Of a stretch of DNA of 64,000 nucleotides, positions 58,062-64,000 are shown piece after piece. The notes below the pieces were generated by a model. The model was not told where the DNA came from, made no database searches, and worked only from the letters and a program-made list of their open reading frames with translations. Within the stretch, counting starts at the first letter, position 1. The number at the start of each line of letters is the position of its first letter. The position numbers were made by a program, and so were the translations under genes. Source of the DNA: Bacillota bacterium (GTDB lineage: Bacteria; Bacillota; Clostridia; Oscillospirales; Acutalibacteraceae); the NCBI GenBank assembly GCA_023412715.1, contig JAEZCC010000037.1:1-64000 (forward strand). Direction: 5' to 3'.

Positions 58062-58972
58062 ACCAAATCACCATCCGCTGCCCCCACTGCGGGAAAGAAC
58101 TGATGGTGCCGGAGCACGCGGGCAGAATCGTCTGCATGTACTGCTCCGGCCCCATCGACACGGAAGCCCTTCAGCCGGCCGGCGCGGAAGACGCGGAGGC
58201 GGCGGATACGACCGGCTATGCCGCCCTCTCTGAAGCGATGGAGCAGGCGCTTGCGGACGAGCTGTTCACCAAGCGGATTCAGACCGAAATGTTCAACAAG
58301 TACAATTACGAAACGGAGTTTGAAAATTACCGCGCCGTTTTCCGCCCCGCGCTGAACGCCTTCCGGGCCGCGGTTTCCGCGGACGAAGAGCGCGCGGCCC
58401 GGGACTTCGGCCGGATGCTGTTCCGGAGGTTCTCTGAAGAATACGGCAAAAAGCGCGGCATGTTCGACAATTCGGCGATGGACTGCCGCTTTACGGCCAC
58501 GTCGCTGACCGTGCCGGCTCTGCTGGAAGAGCGCTTCCCGCCGGCAGAGGCCGCGGCGGACGTTTTCCTCGCGGAGTGGAAAGACAAATACCCGCGCCAG
58601 CCGCTGGGAAAAGCCAGCCACGACACCATTGTGACGGGCTTCAAGAAAAAGCTCTGCTATATCACGACGGCCGCCTGCAGAAGCCTGGGGGAGGGCGACG
58701 ACTGTCCGGCGCTGCGGAAGTTCCGCGCGTTCCGGGACGGCTGGCTCGCTTCCGCGCCGAAGGGCAGAGAGAAGATTGCCGAATATTATCTGTTTGCCCC
58801 GCTGATTGTCACGGCGATCGACCGCTCCGGTGTTCCGGAACAGGAATACAGCCGGATCTGGTCCCGCTACTTAAGACCCTGCCTTGCAGACATCGACGGC
58901 GGAAAGCCGGAAGCCTGCGCGGAGCGGTATGAGCGGATGGTCCTTTCCCTCGAAAGAAAGTGGCTGTCGTAG
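58058..58972 (+). CDS. Zinc-ribbon protein with CFI-box-like C-terminal region, unknown function
   Basis: The 304-residue protein opens with a two-CxxC zinc ribbon (RCPHCGKEL ... VCMYCSG, residues about 5-31). It continues with an alpha-helical middle and ends in a domain with CYITTAACRSLG followed by LRKFRAFRDGWL. This resembles the CFI-box C-terminal repeat seen in other Firmicutes. No catalytic motif is visible and there is no signal peptide. Translation is coupled to the DtxR-type regulator by the ATGA overlap, which suggests that it works in the same metal response or is regulated with it. I do not recognise a specific function. Confidence 0.65.
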   Translation: MNQITIRCPHCGKELMVPEHAGRIVCMYCSGPIDTEALQPAGAEDAEAADTTGYAALSEAMEQALADELFTKRIQTEMFNKYNYETEFENYRAVFRPALNAFRAAVSADEERAARDFGRMLFRRFSEEYGKKRGMFDNSAMDCRFTATSLTVPALLEERFPPAEAAADVFLAEWKDKYPRQPLGKASHDTIVTGFKKKLCYITTAACRSLGEGDDCPALRKFRAFRDGWLASAPKGREKIAEYYLFAPLIVTAIDRSGVPEQEYSRIWSRYLRPCLADIDGGKPEACAERYERMVLSLERKWLS

Positions 58973-58976
58973 CGGG

Positions 58977-59933
58977 TCAGTTTCCCTCCCCGCCGAAATA
59001 CCTTTTTTTCAGCAGATGCGAGAACAAAGAGGCCAGCACCTGCTGGAACAGCGTGGCTATCATGACCGGGAACATGGTCTCCGCAGGGAAATACGCCGCC
59101 GCAATGACGGCGCCCGCGCTGATGTTCCGCATGCCGCAGCCGAACGTCATGGAGACGACCTGCCCCTTTTGCCTGCAGAGAGGCAGGGCGACAAGCCAGC
59201 CGGCGACATAGCCGAAGGCGGAAAGAAGAAGAATCGCCGCAGTTATCTCAAACAGCAGCGGCGTCATGTTGCGCAGGAACGGCGCGATGCGCGTCGAGTT
59301 CACCGTGATGACGAAAATCAGGGCCAGCTTGCTGTAAGGCGCGAGGGCGGGCGAGAGCTTTTTTCCGCATTTGCCGCCGGAGCACTGGTTCAGCACCATG
59401 GAAAGCACGGCCGGCAGCGCGATCATCCAGAGAAGGTCGCGCATCATGCCGAGAGCGTCGATCTTTACATTGGAGCCGACGAGAAAATGCATCGTCGCGG
59501 GCACCACGACCGGCGAGAGCAGGGTATCTACCAGAAGGATCGAAAGCGTGAGCGACGCGTCCCCGCCCGACATGCCGGACCACATGAAGCTGACCACCGC
59601 GGCCGGCACGGCAAACTCCAGCACGATGCCGGCGATGAGGTACGGGCTGCCGGGGAAGAAAATCCGGCCCGTGCCGAGGCCGGTCAGCGGAACGACGGCG
59701 TGCAGCATGACGAACGCGACAATCAGCGGAAGCGGGTGCCGGGCGATTTCGAGCAGCTGGCGGAAGCTGGAATTCAGCGCCCCGCAGAACGTCATGAACG
59801 CGAACACGAACGGCACGAGGAAAATCAGCCCGCCGAGCTCTTCCGAAAACACCACGCCCGCGCAAAGGCACAGCGGCGCAATCACGGGCATCCATCTGCC
59901 GATTTGTCTGTTGAGAACGTTCATGAATTTCAT
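58977..59933 (-). CDS. Bile acid:sodium symporter (BASS/SBF)-family transporter
   Basis: This 318-residue protein has about ten membrane helices arranged as in BASS proteins. The C-terminal half has CGMRNISAGAVIAAAYFP, and the first half has FVFAFMTFCGALNSSFRQL. Bacterial BASS members move organic acids such as pantoate, pyruvate or sulphonates with sodium, and a substrate cannot be assigned. The start ATG 59933 is supported by a weak GGGGTT. It converges on the zinc-ribbon gene with a 4-bp gap. Confidence 0.82.
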   Translation of the reverse strand: MKFMNVLNRQIGRWMPVIAPLCLCAGVVFSEELGGLIFLVPFVFAFMTFCGALNSSFRQLLEIARHPLPLIVAFVMLHAVVPLTGLGTGRIFFPGSPYLIAGIVLEFAVPAAVVSFMWSGMSGGDASLTLSILLVDTLLSPVVVPATMHFLVGSNVKIDALGMMRDLLWMIALPAVLSMVLNQCSGGKCGKKLSPALAPYSKLALIFVITVNSTRIAPFLRNMTPLLFEITAAILLLSAFGYVAGWLVALPLCRQKGQVVSMTFGCGMRNISAGAVIAAAYFPAETMFPVMIATLFQQVLASLFSHLLKKRYFGGEGN

Positions 59934-59987
59934 GCTGCTATGTAACCCCAATCTGCACAGGATGATTGTCGGGGCCCGATGCTTCCG

Positions 59988-60026
59988 GCCGGCAAAGCGC
60001 GTGGCGCTTTCGCCGGCTTTTTTGTT
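59988..60026 (+). terminator. Rightward terminator-like hairpin
   Basis: GCCGGCAAAGCGC pairs with GCGCTTTCGCCGGC, followed by TTTTTTG. There is no rightward gene within 1 kb upstream, so its role is unclear. It lies between the BASS gene and alanine racemase. Confidence 0.5.
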
Positions 60027-60095
60027 TTCTCCGGGCCGGGTATGGGAAAGCCCCCGGAAAAGGGGGCCGGTGAAACTCTTGCCTGCCGCGCAGGG

Positions 60096-61286
60096 TCAGC
60101 CGCGTTTCAGGTAGTCCAGGATCCCCGTCGCGGCCCCGCCTTCCAGGTAGACGCGCGGGACGCGCTTTGCGATGCCGCAGACGATTTCGTAGCTGATGGT
60201 GTCCGCAAGCCCGGCCAGCCCGTCGGCCGTCACGGATTCCGCCCCGTCGCTGCCGATGACCGTCACGGCGTCGCCTTCTTTGACGCCGGGGATGGCGGTG
60301 ACGTCCAGCATCAGCTGATCCATGCAGACGCGGCCGAGGATCCGCGCGCGCTGCCCGCGGATCAGCATGCAGGCGCCGCGGTAAAATCTGCGCAGGTAGC
60401 CGTCCGCGTAGCCGATTGGCACCGTCGCGATCCGCATCGTCTTGTCGGAAGTGAACATGCGCCCGTAGCTGACGCTTGTCTGCGCCGGTACGGATTTGAC
60501 CAGCGAGACGGCGCTCTTCAGCGAAAGGGCCGGAACAATCGGCACCTTGTTGCGCACGGCGCCGGACGGCATGAGCCCGTAAAGGATGATGCCGGGGCGC
60601 ACCATGTCGAGCTGGAATTCCGGGTAGTCGAAAATGGCGGCGGAATTTGCGCAGTGCCGGATGGAGAACCGGACGCCCCTCTGCGCCAGCTTTTCGATCG
60701 CATCGGTGAAGCTTGCGTACTGCCTGCGGGTAAAGGCTTCGCCTGCTTCGCCCTCGTCCGCGACCGCGAAATGCGTGAAGATTCCCTCCGGGTCAAGGCC
60801 GGGCAGCCTGCAGGCTTTTTCCATCTGTTCGACCGCTTCGCCGTCGCGCGAGGGATCCTGGTAGAAGAAACCGACGCGGCTCATGCCGGTGTCTACCTGG
60901 ATATGCGCCCGCACGGTCACGCCCGCGCGCACGGCTTCCCGCGACAGCTCCTGCGCGTAGCCGAAGCCCACCACGGCCTGCGCGACGTCGTTCTCCGCAA
61001 GGCGCTTCGCCTCGCACGGCGGCGTATGGCCGAGAATCAGGATCGGCAGCCTTGCCCCGGCCCTGCGCAGCTGTTCCGCCTCTTCCAGATTGGAGACGGC
61101 GAACCAGTCCGCGCCGGCGTTCTCGTAGACCTGCGAGAGGCGCTCGGCCCCGTGGCCGTAAGCGTCGGCCTTGATGACGCAGCAGACCTTGGTGGAGGGC
61201 TTCACCTGGGCTTTGATGAGCCGAAAATTTTCGCGGACGGCATCGAGGTCGATTTCCGCCCACGTGCGTTTCAGATATGGTTCCAT
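60096..61286 (-). CDS. alr: Alanine racemase
   Basis: This PLP enzyme makes D-alanine for peptidoglycan. The 396-residue protein has the PLP Lys in VIKADAYGHG near residue 40 and the catalytic Tyr in SVSYGRMF in the second half, as well as the HFAVAD and RHCANSAA segments of the fold. It is cytoplasmic and of normal length. The ATG at 61286 has a weak AGGCG upstream. It lies 136 bp behind the purL stop in the same direction, with a weak hairpin between them. Confidence 0.93.
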   Translation of the reverse strand: MEPYLKRTWAEIDLDAVRENFRLIKAQVKPSTKVCCVIKADAYGHGAERLSQVYENAGADWFAVSNLEEAEQLRRAGARLPILILGHTPPCEAKRLAENDVAQAVVGFGYAQELSREAVRAGVTVRAHIQVDTGMSRVGFFYQDPSRDGEAVEQMEKACRLPGLDPEGIFTHFAVADEGEAGEAFTRRQYASFTDAIEKLAQRGVRFSIRHCANSAAIFDYPEFQLDMVRPGIILYGLMPSGAVRNKVPIVPALSLKSAVSLVKSVPAQTSVSYGRMFTSDKTMRIATVPIGYADGYLRRFYRGACMLIRGQRARILGRVCMDQLMLDVTAIPGVKEGDAVTVIGSDGAESVTADGLAGLADTISYEIVCGIAKRVPRVYLEGGAATGILDYLKRG

Positions 61287-61387
61287 TTTTTACGCCTGTT
61301 TCATTGCGGCGTGTCGCCGCCGCCGGGCCCCGTCATTTAGCCCGGCGAAAAAATTTTAAGCTTTCTCTGGCGGGAGAGTTTTCAGAA

Positions 61388-61412
61388 GCTCCCGTAATGC
61401 TTTTGCGGGAGC
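61388..61412 (-). terminator. Weak hairpin between purL and alr
   Basis: GCTCCCG/CGGGAGC with an 11-nt loop lies 11 bp after the purL stop. The following sequence is only moderately T-rich (TTCTGAAAAC), so termination may be partial and alr could receive read-through. Confidence 0.4.
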
Positions 61413-61422
61413 GGTGTCATGC

Positions 61423-64000
61423 CTATTTAAAATATTTCACGCCGGATTCGAAGATCTTCTGATCCTTTTCGCCGGGGACGTTCTTGTAAAGATCGGTCCC
61501 GCGGCGTTCGGAGTGCCCCATTTTGCCGAGCACGCGGCCGTCGGGGCTGGTGATGCCCTCCACGGCCCACGCGGAGCCGTTGGGGTTCCACTCGATGTCG
61601 CCGCTCGGCGTTCCGTCCGGCGCACAGTACTGCGTGGCAATCTGCCCGTTTGCGGCAAGCTCGCGCAGGATGCCGTCGGCCGCCGCGAAGCGCCCCTCGC
61701 CATGTGAAACCGGCACGGTGAACACGTCGCCGGACTGCACGGAAGAGAACCACGGCGACTTGACCGAAGCCACGCGCGTGCAGACCATGCGGGAGACGTG
61801 GCGGCCGAGCGTGTTGAACGTGAGCGTCGGCGCGTTTTCGCTCGGCGGTGTGATTCTGCCGTAGGGCACGAGGCCGAGCTTGATGAGCGCCTGAAACCCG
61901 TTGCAGATGCCGAGGATCAGCCCGCCGCGCGCATCGAGCAGCCGTTCGACCTCCTCCGCGATGCGGGGGCTTCGGAACGCCGTGGCGATGAATTTGCCGG
62001 ATCCGTCCGGCTCGTCGCCGCCGGAGAACCCGCCGGGAATCATGATGATCTGGGCCTTTGCAATCGCCTTCGCCATACTGGCGATGGTTTCTTCGATATC
62101 GGCCGGCGTAAGGTTCTTCACCACGAGGACGTCCGGCACGGCGCCCGCGCGCCCGAACGCCCGCGCGCTGTCGTATTCGCAGTTTGTGCCGGGGAAGACC
62201 GGGATGAACACGCGCGGCCTCGCGGCTTTGATTGCCGGGGCCGACGCGTTCCGCTCGGTGAAAAGCGGGACCTTCTGCATGCGCGCCGGCGCGGCCTTTG
62301 TGGGGAAGGTCTTTTCGAGGGTGCGGGTCCATGCTTCCAGGAGGGTGTCGAGGGGCAGCGCGTCGTCTCCGAGCGTTACCTGCGGTTCGGCGGACGTCTC
62401 CCCGACGGAGATATACCCGATGCCGTCGACGTCTCCGTCCGCAAGCTCCGCGACGATGGCGCCCGCCGACGGGGCGAACAGGAATTTGTCGTTCAGCACG
62501 GCCTTGCGGAAGCGGAAGCCGGTTCTGCTGCCGAAGCACATGCGCGACACGGCGGCCGCGACGCCGCCTTCCCGCACGACGGAGGCGGAGACGATCTTCC
62601 CTTCGCGGACGAGCCGCACGACCGCGGCGTAATACTCCCGCAGGGCGTGCCAGTTCGGCAGCATCGTCTTGGAATCTTCCGGAAGGGGAAGAAGCACGAC
62701 GTGCGAGCCGGCCTTTTTGAAAGCGGCCGAAATGGTGCCGCGCGCCGAGGTCACGGCGACGGCGAAGCTCACGAGCGTCGGCGGAACGTCGAGGTCTTCG
62801 AACGTGCCGCTCATGCTGTCCTTGCCGCCGATGGCCGGCAGCCCAAGTCCGAGCTGCGCGCTCAGCGCGCCGAGCAGCGCGGAGGCCGGCTTGCCCCAGC
62901 GCCGTTCATCGTCCGTCATGCGCTCGAAATATTCCTGGAACGTCAGGCGGCTTTTCAGCGGGTCGGCGCCGACGGCCGCCAGCTTCGAGAGACTCTCGAC
63001 CACGGCGTAGGCCGCGCCGTGGAACGGGGAGAACCTGGAGATGCCGGGAATGAATCCGTAGCTCATGGCCGTCGCGTCGTCCGTTTCGCCGTCTGTGACC
63101 GGAATTTTCGCGACCATGGCCTCTTCCGGCGTGAGCTGGTATTTTCCGCCGAACGGCATCAGCACCGTCGCGGCGCCGATGCTGGAATCGAACCGCTCGG
63201 CAAGACCCTTCTGCCCGCAGACCCCAAGGCGCGAAAGATTTTTGCGGAACGCTTCGCCGAGCGGCAGGCCGCGCAGCGCATGCGGCACCTGCTCGCAGTA
63301 GTTGTCCGCGGAGTCTACGGCGGAGATCAGCGCCCTTGCGCGCTGGGTGACGCCGTTTGTGCCGAGAAACGCGCGCGAAATGTCGACGATGGTGCCGCCG
63401 CGCCAGCTCATGCGCAGGCGCGGTTCCGCCGTGACGGCGGCGACTTCGGTCGCGTCGAGGTTTTCTTCCCGCGCGGCGCGGATAAACGCTTCGACGTCGT
63501 CCGGAGAGAGGACGACCGCCATGCGCTCCTGCGATTCCGAGATGGCGAGCTCCGTTCCGTCAAGCCCCTCGTACTTTTTCGGCACCTTGTCGAGGTCGAT
63601 CTTCAGGCCGTCGGCCAGCTCGCCGATGGCGACGCTGACGCCGCCCGCGCCGAAGTCGTTGCAGCGCTTGATGAGGCGTGCGACCTCCGGCCGGCGGAAC
63701 AGCCGCTGGATTTTGCGCTCCGTCGGCGGGTTGCCCTTCTGCACCTCGGCGCCGCACCGTTCGATGGATTCTTCCGTGTGCGCCTTGGAGGAGCCGGTCG
63801 CCCCGCCGCAGCCGTCGCGGCCGGTCGCCCCGCCGAGCAGGACCACGGCGTCGCCGGGCTCCGGCGTTTCGCGCACGACGTTTTCCGCAGGCGCGGCGCC
63901 GATGACCGCGCCGATCTCCATGCGCTTTGCCACGTAGCCGGGGTCGTAAAGCTCCGTCACCTGGCCGGTCGCAAGGCCGATCTGGTTCCCGTAGGAGCTG
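61423..64000 (-). CDS. purL: Phosphoribosylformylglycinamidine synthase (PurL, single-chain form), 5' end outside the window
   Basis: The enzyme makes FGAM from FGAR, glutamine and ATP in purine synthesis. About 859 C-terminal residues are present. The AIRS-like synthase regions are visible (LGGATGRDGCGGATGSSKAH, LSRLGVCGQKG, IGGKDSMSG). They are followed by the class I glutaminase domain with FPGTNCEYDSARAF, the nucleophile Cys in LGICNGFQALIKLG and the His/Glu in SHGEGRF. The fusion of synthase and glutaminase in one chain is the FGARAT form found in many Clostridia and proteobacteria, in contrast to the split PurL/PurQ/PurS of Bacillus. The frame continues past position 64000 (SYGNQIGLATGQV at the edge), so the start lies to the right of the window. 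Confidence 0.93.
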   Translation of the reverse strand, partial: SSYGNQIGLATGQVTELYDPGYVAKRMEIGAVIGAAPAENVVRETPEPGDAVVLLGGATGRDGCGGATGSSKAHTEESIERCGAEVQKGNPPTERKIQRLFRRPEVARLIKRCNDFGAGGVSVAIGELADGLKIDLDKVPKKYEGLDGTELAISESQERMAVVLSPDDVEAFIRAAREENLDATEVAAVTAEPRLRMSWRGGTIVDISRAFLGTNGVTQRARALISAVDSADNYCEQVPHALRGLPLGEAFRKNLSRLGVCGQKGLAERFDSSIGAATVLMPFGGKYQLTPEEAMVAKIPVTDGETDDATAMSYGFIPGISRFSPFHGAAYAVVESLSKLAAVGADPLKSRLTFQEYFERMTDDERRWGKPASALLGALSAQLGLGLPAIGGKDSMSGTFEDLDVPPTLVSFAVAVTSARGTISAAFKKAGSHVVLLPLPEDSKTMLPNWHALREYYAAVVRLVREGKIVSASVVREGGVAAAVSRMCFGSRTGFRFRKAVLNDKFLFAPSAGAIVAELADGDVDGIGYISVGETSAEPQVTLGDDALPLDTLLEAWTRTLEKTFPTKAAPARMQKVPLFTERNASAPAIKAARPRVFIPVFPGTNCEYDSARAFGRAGAVPDVLVVKNLTPADIEETIASMAKAIAKAQIIMIPGGFSGGDEPDGSGKFIATAFRSPRIAEEVERLLDARGGLILGICNGFQALIKLGLVPYGRITPPSENAPTLTFNTLGRHVSRMVCTRVASVKSPWFSSVQSGDVFTVPVSHGEGRFAAADGILRELAANGQIATQYCAPDGTPSGDIEWNPNGSAWAVEGITSPDGRVLGKMGHSERRGTDLYKNVPGEKDQKIFESGVKYFK

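Noticed and set aside
1..64000. CRISPR arrays, prophage or insertion sequences
   Set aside because: No regularly spaced repeats, integrase, transposase or terminal inverted repeats flanking a gene were seen.

Overview
The window looks like a chromosomal segment from a GC-rich, anaerobic, spore-former-type Firmicute. The class Clostridia is likely and the Oscillospiraceae/Ruminococcaceae group is plausible. This rests on sigma-A promoters with 17-bp spacers, strong AGGAGG ribosome binding sites, frequent TTG and GTG starts, Firmicute-type regulators (CsoR, GntR/LacI hybrid, ROK, DtxR, Fur) and single-chain PurL. No rRNA, tRNA, CRISPR array, phage or insertion sequence was recognised.

Layout. 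(1) 1-2430: a copper-type CsoR repressor and a heavy-metal P1B ATPase, with matching CsoR boxes in both promoters. (2) 2430-8800: a decayed methyltransferase fragment, then a probable zinc-homeostasis cluster. It holds an orphan ZnuA-type lipoprotein, a CobW/G3E-like GTPase fused to a YraQ-type permease, a TIGR03943-type partner, a YibE/F membrane protein and a canonical G3E GTPase with a His-rich loop. (3) 8900-11480: a P3A-type (proton) P-type ATPase, read leftward behind a leader that matches the fluoride (crcB) riboswitch architecture and ends in an overlapping terminator. (4) 11600-15410: an MFS gene with an internal deletion, an AraC regulator, a HAD-like protein, and a nucleoside hydrolase behind a structured leader.

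(5) 15600-37350: a two-armed host-glycan locus. The rightward arm has a GntR/LacI-type regulator, a sugar ABC transporter, N-acetylneuraminate lyase, an esterase, a YhcH/NanQ-like protein and a GH2 beta-galactosidase. The leftward arm has a ROK repressor, a second sugar ABC transporter, a GH38 alpha-mannosidase, a ROK kinase, a phosphomannose isomerase with an extra N-terminal domain and an SGNH hydrolase. Sialic acid, galactose and mannose are all parts of complex N-glycans, so the arms plausibly act on one class of host glycan. Both ABC systems lack their own ATPase.

(6) 37500-64000: mostly housekeeping or envelope genes. They include a membrane diguanylate cyclase, a Fur-family regulator, a GT39-type glycosyltransferase with GtrA, an MscS channel, a D-2-hydroxyacid dehydrogenase, PepV-like dipeptidase, an HD hydrolase, a C39-like lipoprotein, an amino-acid ABC transporter, Xaa-Pro aminopeptidase, citrate synthase, a DUF6020-like membrane protein with a GT2 transferase, a DtxR-type regulator coupled to a zinc-ribbon protein, a BASS-family transporter, alanine racemase and PurL (cut by the right edge).

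The signals most worth following up are the fluoride-riboswitch-like leader on a proton ATPase, the GTPase-permease fusion inside the zinc cluster, the unclassified multi-helix leader of the nucleoside hydrolase, and a 14-bp element shared by the regulator and transporter promoters of the sialic-acid arm.
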